Shown: positions 15,705 through 26,546 of the stretch, piece after piece
Position numbering within the stretch: the first letter of the stretch is position 1
Layout of the letters: each line of letters opens with the position of its first letter
Source of the DNA: Centroberyx gerrardi
Taxonomy: Eukaryota; Chordata; Actinopteri; Beryciformes; Berycidae
Assembly (NCBI RefSeq): GCF_048128805.1
Contig: NC_135999.1
Span: forward strand, 17,189,690-17,253,689
Reading direction: 5' to 3'
Length of the DNA: 64,000 nucleotides
Position numbers and translations under genes: made by a program
The notes under the pieces: generated by a model
What the model was told of the DNA's origin: nothing
The model's database searches: none
What the model saw: the letters and a program-made list of their open reading frames with translations, nothing else

Positions 15705-16490
15705 ACACACACACAAACCTGAGTTCCGTCCACAGGCGGGGACTCTGCCTAAACATTCTTTATGTGCAGCCATTTTACAGCGAGTGCAGCGATATCCCTG
15801 GAAAAATATCCCTCTGCGGAGGACAGGTGGAGGGAGTCAGCTTGAGTCAATATGTTTTTTTAAAGAGTTTTTTTTTTTACTGGAGCTGAAAGAGTGATTA
15901 AGACAAAGAGAAACAAAAGTACCTCAAGAGCATACAGCAGGCCTTGCAGGAAGTGGTGTCCTCAAAGCAGTACATCTGAAAGTCGTGGTTGTTGGCTGTG
16001 GCATTCTCTGGACACATGTTTGACCTGTAATCCAGAAGAACAACCGTAGCAATAACTATACTGGGAAACACGATCACTGGACATCCATTTGTTTCCAGTA
16101 TCGCTGACCTCCGCTGTCAGGGAAATTTTTCTGAGAAAACGTAGCCACAGCTGAACTTTTTGCAGTCAACAGCCAATCTGATTTGCACGCTTCCTTGTTT
16201 TCCTACTGATTTGATTTCGTTTCATGAACAATAGTTCTGCCTGGTAAGGGCAAAATAGATGAGAAGTTGATTACAGCCATTCACAACTTCCCAGTTCTCT
16301 ACAACTTTTATTTGAAAGACTGCAGGAATAAACATCTCAAAAACGATGCTTGGAGAACGGTGTGTTCTTACTCACAGAGCCATCTCAAACTGCTCCAGCC
16401 ATTTCTTCTTCAATTCTCTGGTTTTGAAGAACAAATCATACCCACACCTCCCATAGCAGTCCAACAGGAGGAACAGATGGGACCACTGTA

Positions 16491-16533
<43 letters not shown>

Positions 16534-17453
16534 ATACACAATTAGTGTTATGAGCAAAATAGTTGTAATGTCTAGTGCAATTTGACAAGTGGGGTTGAGG
16601 AGTAAAAGAAGTGGAGAAAAGATGAGAAGAAAACAGAAGACAAGACAAGGAAAGAATACAAGAGAGAAGTGTAGGAGAGAAGTAGTGGAGAAAAGTAGAG
16701 AGGAGAGGAGAGGAGAGGAGAGGAGGGGAGAGGAGCGAATAGGAGAGGAGAGAATAGGAGAGGAGAGGAGAGGAGGGGAGAGGAGAGGAGAGGAGAGGAG
16801 AGGAGGGGAGAGGAGAGAATAGGAGAGGAGAGAGGAAAGGAAAGGAAAGGAAAGGAAAAGAAAGGAAAGGAAAGGAGAGGAGAGGAGAGGAGGAGACCTT
16901 CTTGTTATCCTTCTCTCCTGTGCTTTCATCTCGTAGCTGGTAGTGCTGTAGCTCAATGATGTCCTTTAGTTCAAAAGTCTCCCCACTCTTCTTCTTACAT
17001 ACAAACATCGCCTTATCGAAGAGGAATGCATACCTGGCAAACACACACAGATACACACATATACACACAAACACACATATGAGTTACACAACAGTGCACA
17101 ACATACGTAAAATACATACATAATAAACTGTCATAAACTGTACACACACACCTGTCTTGTTTAGACTTTTTCTCCGAGCTGCAGATCTTCAGCTCTCCGT
17201 CGATCTTGGGGCGACCGTACAGCGCTAGAGACTGGGTCTGGAGAACAGAGGAAGAGTTGAAGGATGAGGGTGAAGACGAGCAGACGAGCAGACGAGATGG
17301 ATTCTGTGATGTCTCTCCCTTGAGTCAGAAGCGGACTGAATGCGAAGGCTGTGTGACCTTACCATGTTTTCTATGGACAACTGGAAGGTGGTGATCTGTC
17401 TGATGATCTCATTGTCCCGCTTCACCTCATTCACACACTGGGCCAGGTCCTGC

Positions 17454-17489
<36 letters not shown>

Positions 17490-17697
17490 AGCGATTAAAA
17501 GCAGATGTCACACATATCACACGCTTGTATAAGTATTTATCCACATACACACTCACTCTCATGGCATCAAGGGCTGTGCGGAGGTTCTCCTTCTCTGTAG
17601 GGTCAGTGGTGTGCTTCATCAGCTCCTGTCCACACAAACAAATCAGGTCAAACTAAAGCTACTGGATGAAACTAACAAGATTGATGCACACACACAC

Positions 17698-17752
<55 letters not shown>

Positions 17753-17853
17753 TACCTGTAACAGCAGGTGATATTTGAGGACCCTCTGCATGGGGACCAT
17801 GAGCAAATCTCTGAGAGAAAAACGCCCGCTATTGGCTCTTTTTGAACACTCCT

Positions 17854-17899
<46 letters not shown>

Positions 17900-18066
17900 A
17901 AGAGAGACATTACATTTACACATATAGCTTCACAATATGTAACACTCTACAATGATATTAGAGAAAAATGAATGTTAATTAGATCTTATACAAATGTTAC
18001 TGTTGATTGTTCTGCTTTGGCAACAACGGCTGATTACCATTCATGACAATAAAGCAAATAGAATTT

Positions 18067-18118
<52 letters not shown>

Positions 18119-18299
18119 GGGAAAGACAGTGAGTGTAAGTGAACATGTAAGCACAGAGCGGGTCAGACCCTTCATCCCTATGTCTTCCTCACCTCCAGTT
18201 TCATCCTGACATCCTCCCTCATGGTGGAAATCTTGTCTAGGTGTTTCGTCGCTGTCTCCACCTGACTACAGTAACGACCGTACAGTAAGAGCCTGGAGG

Positions 18300-18354
<55 letters not shown>

Positions 18355-18613
18355 AGATAGAGAGAGAGAGGGTACATTTATTTATGTATTTATTTTTGTT
18401 ATTTAATAATTTTATTGATGATTAATCTCTTGTTACATGCTTTGGCAATATTGTTTGTTTGTGAACTGTCATGCCAATAAAGCACCTTGAATTGAATTGA
18501 ATTGAATTGAGAGGGAGAGAGAGAGGGGTAGAGAGAGAGATCTTATATGTCTATAGTGTATATGAGAACATGTCTACTATATGAGAGAAGGACAGATAGA
18601 GAGAGTTGATGGG

Positions 18614-18646
<33 letters not shown>

Positions 18647-19662
18647 TGTTTGTCTGTCTGTCTGTGTGTGTGTTTGCATTCTATACCTCTCTTCCTAAGA
18701 GGTCGGGGGACCTACAGTGGAGGATCCTGCATGGGGCCCTCGCAAACAAACAGCTTTCTGGCGAAGGTGGACTCAAATGTGGGGGGGGGGGGGGGGCTGT
18801 CCTTTTTGTGGTTCATCTGAGACTGTTCAGCATGTGTTTGTACAATGTCACCGTGTGGTACCTGTTCTGAATGTGTTGGATGTTCTCTGTAGGAGGTTTG
18901 GGGATGTTTTCTCTGTGGGGCTGTTTATTTTGGGACCGATCTATTCTTTTAGGAAGAGGGCTAAATGTGTGTTGCTTAACTTTCCCCTGCACCTCAAACA
19001 AGGTGCAGGGGAGCGGGCCCACTGACCCGCTCTTAATGTTCAGGGGGATGGTCTCTGCGCGCCTTAGGGCAGAATACGCTTATTACTCTCTGGTTAATGA
19101 CATTCCTGGTTTTCAGAATGTGTGGTGTCTGGAGGGGGCGGTGTGTACTGTTGGGGAGGGGGGGCCGTCTGTATCGTTCTAACTGTAACAGGTTTCTACA
19201 GGGGCTGTTTGGTCTGTTTAGGATGGTATGCTGTTTCATGTAGTGTGTGTTGCTGTACGGCTAGGTATTTTTTTGTTTTTTTGCATCATGTTTGTTTTGC
19301 TGTAAGGTGTGGGGAGGTATACTATGTCATGTGTATTATGTTATGGCAGGATGTCAGTGTAAGTCTGGGGTTTTTCTTGCGGGTAGGGTGACGGGTGTGT
19401 GCAGGTGTGTGTGTGTGTGAGTGACTGGGTTGGTTTTAGGGATCGAGAGTGTTGGTTGAGTGCGCAGGTTTTTAGGATACTGTGGCTGGTTTTCAGGTGT
19501 TTTTTAAGTGAGATGTTTTATTAAAGAACACCAAAAGTCAAAAGTCAAAAGTCTATACCTCTCCTTATAGCTCAAGAAGACCTGGTAGAGGTTCTCGGCT
19601 CCGTAATTTAGGATGGAACTTCTGATCTTCTCCAAGAAAGTACGATGGGTCTCCGCCAAATC

Positions 19663-19714
<52 letters not shown>

Positions 19715-20131
19715 ATACACATACATGGACATGTAAACATGGCTATAACACGAAAATAAAATCTGCACATTATGACCATGTGTGTATAAAATCTCCTCTG
19801 TTGGTCCATACATACCTGTGTGTTGATGAAGATGCTCTCAATGTCTTGTGGCTGGAGGAACTTCTGGAGCGGCCTCATAAAGTGCTGCATATAAGAGAAA
19901 GCATGGTTGTTACTCTCTCTCTTCCCCTCTCTCTCTCTCTCTCTCTCTCTGTGTATGAATGTGTGTGTTTTTTGTGTGTGTGTGAATGCATTCATCTTGT
20001 GTGAGATTATACAGTATGTGAGTGTGTGCGCACCTGTAATATCGACTCCAGAGTATCAGAGTATTTCTCCTCTGTCTGTCTGATCTCCTGCAGGCAGCAC
20101 TCTCTTTTGTCTACCCCAGTCTTCTGCTGCT

Positions 20132-20170
<39 letters not shown>

Positions 20171-21298
20171 ACACACATCACCACCATCATCAGAATCCAT
20201 ATTAAAACTGTATCATCATCAGCATCAGCATAAGGATCAGCACAGCATAACATGAAAAGTGAAAGCAGAGAATAGGAAGATTATTGACTGATCCTAAATC
20301 TCCACTCAAGACCAGAAAAAGTACTCAAATCCTTTAGCAATACCATAATGGAAAAATACTCCAGTAAAAGTAAAAGCATATAAGTATTACCAGTAAAATG
20401 TACTTAAGTATCAAAACTAAAAGTACTAATTCTGTTCAGTGTCAAATTATTGATGCATTAACCTGTAAGAAGTATTTTAATATTGTAGGTGGTCCAGGTG
20501 GTGCCAGGTCTAACTACTCCATATACTGTTTAAACTCTAACAATGCATCATACATTATGAGTTTTCGCATGTTTTGCATGTAAAACCTAAAAAAGCAGAA
20601 AAGGTACTAGTAACTTCAGCCGTGAGATAAATCTTTTTGAGTAAAAAGTACAATATTTCCCTCTGAAAAATGGAAATACTCAAGTAAAGCGCAGATACCT
20701 CAAAATTGTACATAAATACAGTACTTGAGTAATATAATTTGTTACTTTCCACCTCTGCACCTGGTATTACAGTAACATGCGTCTTGTATCCAGATTGTGT
20801 CTAGACATGCTATGTGGTTGTATTACATTCACATATAACTTTAAAATGCATCTCTGGTTACATATTGCACTCCTGGGTTTGATCTGCTGACAAAAGTTGA
20901 TTTCCATTTACTTAGCCATACATGTGATCGGATAAAGTGCATTTACACCCGTATTTTATGCGTTTTTGCTCTATATAATTACAGTTTGATCACCCTAGAT
21001 GTATGTTAACACCAGGTGTAAAGGGGGTCTGAGCTAGCTACCACAGTTACCACACAGTCTACATGTCAGACTGTAGCTAACAGGCCAACAGGCAGACCTG
21101 AGCAGTTAACAGGTTGTCTGTTTCCAACCAAAAGCCCAAACCTTCCTTCCTATTTGAAGCATCATGGTGTAATGAACCACTCACAGTTTCTGGATGTTCA
21201 TCCGTCCTCATCAAGTCTTCATAGATCTCGTCCCCTTCATTCTCCTCATCCTCCACAAACTCATATAGGTCATCATCCTCATCCACTGTGTCACTGAG

Positions 21299-21351
<53 letters not shown>

Positions 21352-22257
21352 ATCATCATCATTATCACCATTGTTAACATCAGCATCTTTTTCTCAGTCA
21401 TCATCACCACTGTTGTCATCTTCATCATAATATTGTGATACTATATTAATCCAGTTTTAATCCAGAATTTCACTTTTTTGCACATGGCTTGGCTGATAAA
21501 CTATATTGTGCTTCACCAGAAAAATCAGTGTTAATAAATAGAGGAGACGGAGGGGTTTGAATTCTTCTTCTGAGTTTGGGCAGATAGAGTTCAAATTATC
21601 ATATCAAATTCTAAAAAATTATATGAAGCATTTTTTTTCCCTTCTTTGCTTATGTGAATATGTTTTGTGTATTAATCACATCTACATTTGATTGACAGAA
21701 TTATCATCATAATGCTGTTCAGAATAGAGAAACGTGCTTACTCTATCTGGTCAGACAGGCCGCTGTAGATTTCATCATCAAGAGTACATCCTTCCAATGG
21801 AAATGGCCTAGAGGCAGGGGGGGCAGGTAAAGGAAGAAAGAAAGTAGTAGGGGGAATGACAACAACATTAATTTTGCGGTCAAGTGATGAGTGAATAATA
21901 TACATTATCTCGCGTAATTTCTATAATATCCAAAAATTGTCAGTGAATGGAAGAAAAGCCCATAACAAATACATGAACAAAGAGAGATAGAAAGATACTC
22001 CTGTGTTATTTTACAACACCACAGTAATGGTAAACACATTACTAACTAATTGTGTTGGGAGAAATAAAATACATAATACAAGCAGCAGATTTGGACTGAA
22101 ATTTGAAAAAAAAAATGCATACACACATCAGTTACGCAGAGGAATGAATGAAATGACTTACTGGAATCCCTTTTGGACAGCAACAGAAGAATGGGACAGG
22201 ACGGACAGGGTATCTATGACCTATGACACACACACACGCACACACACACACACACAC

Positions 22258-22321
<64 letters not shown>

Positions 22322-25084
22322 GTATATCATTGCCAGAAAGACACCGGCTGGCAGAGAAACAATAAGAGCTTTTTCACAGTTGCTTCACACTGAGCTGTTC
22401 CTCTCTGCCCCAGTTTCACACGTTTTGTAGAGACTTCTAGAGTGAGAACTGCAGTATCACCACTGATACGGGCCAACGTCCTGACAGTAGACAATTTCAT
22501 CAGCTATGAATATAGTGTGACATGTGATTATTGCTGGTTGAAACATAAACTTTTAAAGATATGGATCAGTGGTCCACCTATAGAGGATGAAACAGATTTC
22601 CTGGTGTTTCTACTGTCCTGTTTGAAAGTTTCTCTAGTGCTGAGATAAGAAACACACAATCTATAAAACATATTCACAAGTTGCAGAATATGGTGACTTT
22701 GTTGAGATGAGTTAGATACAGTTTTTATTTTTAATTTTTAATGATACTTCTGGTAATAAAATAGGCTATCTTAAAATTGTTCCACATCTGCTGCTGTATA
22801 CTTTTTAAGCCACAGTGAGAATGTGGTCAAAGTCAAGGTGCTCAAGAGTTTTTTTTTTTTTTACATGTAACACTCAGCATCTGCTCAAGTGCAGATTCTA
22901 GTCAGAGTACTTATCTCAGTCACGTACTGCAGCACATCACTTTTTTTTTTGTCTGAGCTTTCATTCAAGCGAGAGAGAGAACGAGAGAAATAACAAGAAG
23001 TGAAAGTCTATAAGAGAAGTTTAAGAGAGAAATACCCCTGAATAGACTGAATCCAATGTCGATAGCCCTACCATCATCTAATAATCAAGGTATATTTACT
23101 AGTTTTCCAAAGTTTTTCCAAAGACACATCTGTACTGAGTTTAACGATATTAAAAAATAAACTATATAAATCTTCACACACGTCCTGAGCATTGGCTCTA
23201 AATGTTGAAATTGGGAGAGGAAGGGAGGCCCGCCTCACTGTCACAGCTCACTCAAAAAAACAAAACAAAAACTGTCTAATCCGAGGACAGCATGAGGCGA
23301 AAGTAAAACCTACTTCTGTGTTCTCTACACAGCAAAATCATCAGCATTACAAAACAGCACCATGCCAGTGTTTATATAAGTCCACACCCATCAGAGTTAA
23401 TTTAACACTTTTGATGATTTTGAGAGCCATATCAGCTCTATGAGTGGACAAAAGACTCTCCAGTCAACAGCTATCAACTCTAAATGATTTGTCATTGAAA
23501 AATCGACACTTGTTAATACTGGAAAATTTGCTGAATGACTTTTCAGCCGATTACAGACGTGATTTGTCATCATGACTAATTGTCAAGATAGTACATTTTC
23601 CAGTTTTAATACGTGTTGATTTTGAGAGTGTGAACAGGAGAGGTTTTTGTCCACCCATAGAGCTGATTTGGCTCTGAAGAGGGTGTTCAAAACTGTCTAA
23701 AAGTGTTAAGTTGACTTTGCTGGGTGTGGATTTGTATAAACACTGGCATAGTGTTTATGACTTCCTAGACTTCCTTTACTTCCTTGACATTGTTCTGCCA
23801 ATTGCTGCTGTGGCACCTGAATTTCCCCCAGGGGATCAATAAAGTGAAATCTTATCTTCTCTTATCTTATCTTATTATCTTATCTTATCTAGTTTTTAGA
23901 CTCTCCAAGTTAAATTAACACAATGATTTTGCTGAGTATTCCACCCTGTGATCAACACCAAGCGTTTCGTTCAGCTCCTCTTGTGTGGTTGCCTTCTGAT
24001 AACTGTGATGACTGACTGGAAGCAGCACAGTGAAATGCGAGGCTGGGCGGCGGTGAGTGCAGTGCAAACTAAATAAACAAGACGCCACATGCCTCCCATT
24101 CAGAAGAGGATTCAGGTCCAAATCCTGGTGACTCATTTTGTACTTCCAAGCACTGCTTCCTCTTACTTTGTACAAGGAGGGAAGGGGGGTGGGGGTGGGG
24201 GTGGGGGGGTGCAGGATTGGAGTGAGTGAAACTGCATTGACTTTGGAAACTCCACCTGTTAACACCAAAGTGCTGTGCTGGCACAGTGTTGCTGCCACTA
24301 AGAGAGAGAAAATCGCTGAATAAAATACTTTCAAAATTCACACGTTGACTTAGCCACAGCTACTTCCTGGTATGTGGATGTCCGCAGGCTGCAGCGAGGA
24401 TGCTGTCCATGCTTGTGACTTGTAGCGTACCGCCTGACGTACGAACGCACACTGTAGGCCCATTTCCCTCTCTGACTGCACATGGTAAAAAGCGTCACAT
24501 GCGAACGCACACACATACACACAGAGGTGAAGATAGAGGTGCTCCTCCCAAACGCCTCACAAATCAAACCAGATTTGGCCCAGACCTTCGGGTGGATAGA
24601 TAGATAGAGAGATAGAGAGATAGAGTGCGGGAAAGAGAGAGAAGGGGGGAGGGGGGTGTACCTTGGCGAAGTCTCGTACGTCAAACAGGTCAAAGGCCTC
24701 AAACAGTTCACTCTTCTTCAGATGAAACCGCTCCAGACAAACGCCCAGAAACTTACGGATGTTCTTCAGGCACAGGAACTGAACACAAACACAAAGAACA
24801 AACAGTTGCGCTCATCATCTGTGAATGAGTCTAAAATAAATTGTTTAAATGTTTCAATAATTGCTAGTCAGCCACATTGACTGTATGAATAGATGTTAAT
24901 GCACAGAAATAAGACATGCACAGAACTAAATGAAGACGTGAAGGGCAGCCAGACACAAAATAAAACTCAGAGAACCACAGAGAACTTTGCCTCAATGCAC
25001 ATTACAAATGACATGAACTGCTTGGCGGTCAGACATTTGCAGTCAGTTTTGCATAACTTCCTGAACCCGTCTTTTGCAGGCAGA

Positions 25085-25123
<39 letters not shown>

Positions 25124-25369
25124 CCTCCCTCTGTCTCTCTCTGTTTGCTCAGCAGTAGGAAATGCGGAACTCTAATTTGAGAAAAGGGGAAATGTTGAGT
25201 TCTGGCTGATACTGCTGCACTCACATATCACTCTGTCATGAGTGAATATTAACACACACACACACACACACAAACATACATACACACGCTTGTAATAATA
25301 ATTCTATAACATGTCGAAATTGCAGGCAAAGTGTAAGAGGGAAGGACAGATCTTCTACCTGTGTAAATA

Positions 25370-25403
<34 letters not shown>

Positions 25404-25979
25404 CTGTGTGTGTGCATGTATGTACATGTCAGAGTTGACTCGTGTCTCCTGTTAATCACCGGATGTTTCTCAACCACCTCTTGACCTCATAGGATTTCCC
25501 AGGGTTGCACATGCACGTGCGCTGGAACATGCACCCCCCCCTCCCCCACACACACACACACACACTTGAGACATCATGGTGAGTCCTATCAGATATGATA
25601 CAAGGACTTCCCTTTGGAGTTTCAGCCAACCACGTGACTGCCTGTCACTGACTATGGTTCGTCTCTTCCTCTGTCAAACTCTCTCTCTGTCTCTCCCTCT
25701 GTCTCTCTCTCTCTCGCTCTCTCTCTCTCCTTCTCATGTCTTTCTGTCTTCACCATCTTTCTTTTTACCCTCATCCTCTCGTCTTTTCCCTCTCTCTCCA
25801 CCCTTCTCGAACACAACCCATTTTCATCTCCCCCTCCACCCTCTCTACACACAATCACAGATATTGAGAGATAGGGATCAAGGTATTTTCCTATCTTAGA
25901 GCCAGGGGGCGAAAGTGCTGTCTGCTGGTCACTATGGAAATGGCCTATGGAAATAGAGCAGGAAAACCTTTGTGTATGT

Positions 25980-26016
<37 letters not shown>

Positions 26017-26282
26017 TGTGTGTGTTACCTGGGACATCTGAGGGCGCAGGTTGATCTCCCTCAAGTTGACAGCATGAGGCAGCAGGTTGTTGAGCAACTG
26101 GCACAGCAGCACCCCATCTCTCAGAGCATGAGCCAGCTCACACACCTGGTGGAACACACACACACACACACGCACACAAATATATAGATACAGGCGTACA
26201 CACAAGTAGACTGAGAAACCAAATGGATGTGTGCCTGTGTATGTGTGTGTGTATATATATGTGTGCGTGTGTGTGTTCCACC

Positions 26283-26321
<39 letters not shown>

Positions 26322-26421
26322 ACTGCTCATTCACCTGTGCGCCCTCCCATGTGACCCTGTGGTTCTCAGGCAGGACACGGCACTCGATCAACCACAACGC
26401 ACACTGACGCCACAACTCCAT
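11197..26421 (-). CDS. vav1: proto-oncogene VAV1, Rho/Rac guanine nucleotide exchange factor
   Basis: Haematopoietic GEF that turns antigen-receptor tyrosine phosphorylation into Rac/Rho activation. Coding exons in order: 26335..26421, 26029..26145, 24662..24778, 22162..22220, 21742..21807, 21185..21293, 20034..20129, 19816..19884, 19559..19662, 18193..18292, 17756..17851, 17557..17625, 17363..17449, 17152..17237, 16898..17033, 16376..16485, 15923..16024, 15719..15813, 15561..15583, 15350..15386, 14652..14788, 13658..13723, 13407..13438, 12684..12794, 12487..12574, 11961..12084, 11348..11499, 11197..11250; 842 aa (human 845). Domains: CH (about 1-120, [18 protein letters not shown]), acidic region with regulatory Tyr141, Tyr159 and Tyr173 (human 142/160/174), DH (about 190-370), PH, C1 with a full Cys/His set, SH3, SH2 with FLVR Arg692, and C-terminal SH3 ending VDEDYSDYC. 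All key residues are present, so it should be functional. The donor of the 136-base exon ending at 16898 is weak (GTCTCC). Confidence 0.97.
12182..12260 (-). mobile_element. LINE 3'-tail remnant
   Basis: The minus strand reads AGTGGGACTTCCTGGTTAAA followed by TAAATAAA repeats. This is the same 3' end as the LINE at about 61090-61140 (ATGGGACTCACCTGGTTAAA). It lies in a vav1 intron, in sense orientation with vav1. Confidence 0.6.
13064..13129. repeat. 22-bp minisatellite, three exact copies
   Basis: GAGGTTACCATGGCATCACT plus GT is repeated three times without change in a vav1 intron. Confidence 0.95.
14431..14470. repeat. (GA)n microsatellite
   Basis: An uninterrupted GA tract of about 40 bases in a vav1 intron. 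Confidence 0.9.
14913..15221. mobile_element. hAT-like MITE with 8-bp target duplication
   Basis: A 309-bp element bounded by TAGGGCTGGGCGAT and its inverted partner (ATCGCCCAGACCTA on the right; 13 of 14 match). It is flanked by perfect 8-bp direct repeats GCTACAAC at 14905-14912 and 15222-15229. An 8-bp duplication is the hAT hallmark. It has no open reading frame, so it would need a transposase in trans. It sits in a vav1 intron. Confidence 0.88.
15632..15715. repeat. (CA)n microsatellite beside vav1 C1 exon
   Basis: A compound CA tract ends a few bases from the exon at 15719..15813. On the vav1 sense strand it is (GT)n just after the donor. Confidence 0.9.
16683..16890. repeat. GGAGA-type pentanucleotide array at a vav1 splice donor
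   Basis: About 200 bases of AGGAG/GGAAA units with scattered GGGAG and GAATA variants. The array runs to within about 8 bases of the vav1 exon 16898..17033. Long serine/leucine/proline frames read through it on both strands are artefacts. Confidence 0.95.
17688..17750. repeat. (CA)n microsatellite
   Basis: A CA tract of about 60 bases directly beside the vav1 DH-domain exon 17756..17851, on its donor side. GA tracts flank the acceptor side (17857-17908). Confidence 0.9.
18072..18124. repeat. (GA)n microsatellite
   Basis: A GA tract in the intron 3' of vav1 exon 18193..18292 (transcript sense). A second one lies at 18307-18372, on the acceptor side of that exon. Confidence 0.9.
18675..19549 (+). 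mobile_element. LINE ORF2 3' fragment, frameshifted
   Basis: Plus-strand pieces in different frames encode the C-terminal zinc-binding region of an L1-type [21 protein letters not shown], then after a run of 14 [21 protein letters not shown]. The frame changes at the G run and again near 19025. The 3' end is a short AAAAGTC tandem repeat that stops about 10 bases from the splice donor of vav1 exon 19559..19662. The copy is truncated, dead, and antisense to vav1. Confidence 0.8.
20305..20757. mobile_element. interspersed repeat of the AGTACTCAAGTAAAAG type
   Basis: AT-rich stretch with repeated TACTCAAGTAAA/AAAGTACT motifs at both ends, finishing GTTACTTTCCACCTCTGCAC. I recognise the pattern as a very common teleost non-autonomous repeat. 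I did not find convincing terminal repeats or a target duplication. It lies in a vav1 intron. Confidence 0.55.
21301..21350. repeat. (CA)25 at vav1 exon 6 acceptor
   Basis: An uninterrupted CA tract ends 7 bases from the exon 21185..21293. In vav1 sense it is (TG)25-CCTCAG, replacing most of the usual pyrimidine tract. Confidence 0.95.
22227..22319. repeat. (CA)n at vav1 exon 4 acceptor
   Basis: About 90 bases of CA with two CG interruptions lie immediately upstream, in vav1 sense, of the exon 22162..22220. Confidence 0.95.
22320..23357. other. vav1 intron 3, nothing recognised
   Basis: AT-rich intronic sequence with poly-T runs. No exon or recognisable element was found before the foldback element that follows. 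Confidence 0.4.
23358..23753. mobile_element. foldback element with long inverted arms
   Basis: The left arm starts CACCATGCCAGTGTTTATA and the right end is its near-complement (rc CACTATGCCAGTGTTTATA). Similarity continues inward through TCCACACCCA, TTAACACTTTT, ATCAGCTCTATG and GTGGACAAAA, and again closer to the centre (ACTGGAAAAT with its partner). The whole 396 bp can therefore fold on itself. There is no open frame. It lies in vav1 intron 3. Confidence 0.75.
23812..23885 (+). mobile_element. LINE 3' tail with TATCT repeats
   Basis: CACCTGAATTTCCCC, then GGGGATCAATAAAGT, then tandem CTTAT units. The same tail occurs inverted at 48513-48566. This is the familiar 3' end of a fish non-LTR element family. 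Confidence 0.65.
24181..24212 (+). repeat. G-quadruplex-capable tract
   Basis: Runs of six, five, five and seven G separated by single T. It is C-rich on the vav1 sense strand. Confidence 0.8.
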
Positions 26422-26451
26422 CTGGGGCAGCTTTTTTTTTTAATTTCTCAA

Positions 26452-26453
26452 CT

Positions 26454-26495
<42 letters not shown>

Positions 26496-26546
26496 CAGAT
26501 AGATAGACAGACAGATAGATAGATAGGTAGATAGATAGATAGATAT
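26452..26546. repeat. (GATA)n array upstream of vav1 ATG
   Basis: About 23 GATA-type units, with a few GACA and GGTA variants, begin about 30 bases upstream of the vav1 start codon. They therefore fall in its 5' UTR or core promoter, reading (TATC)n in sense. Confidence 0.95.

Noticed and set aside
16372-17074. Minus-strand frames of 194 and 212 codons rich in Ser/Leu/Pro
   Set aside because: They are translations of the GGAGA array and neighbouring CA tract. Only their ends coincide with true vav1 exons.
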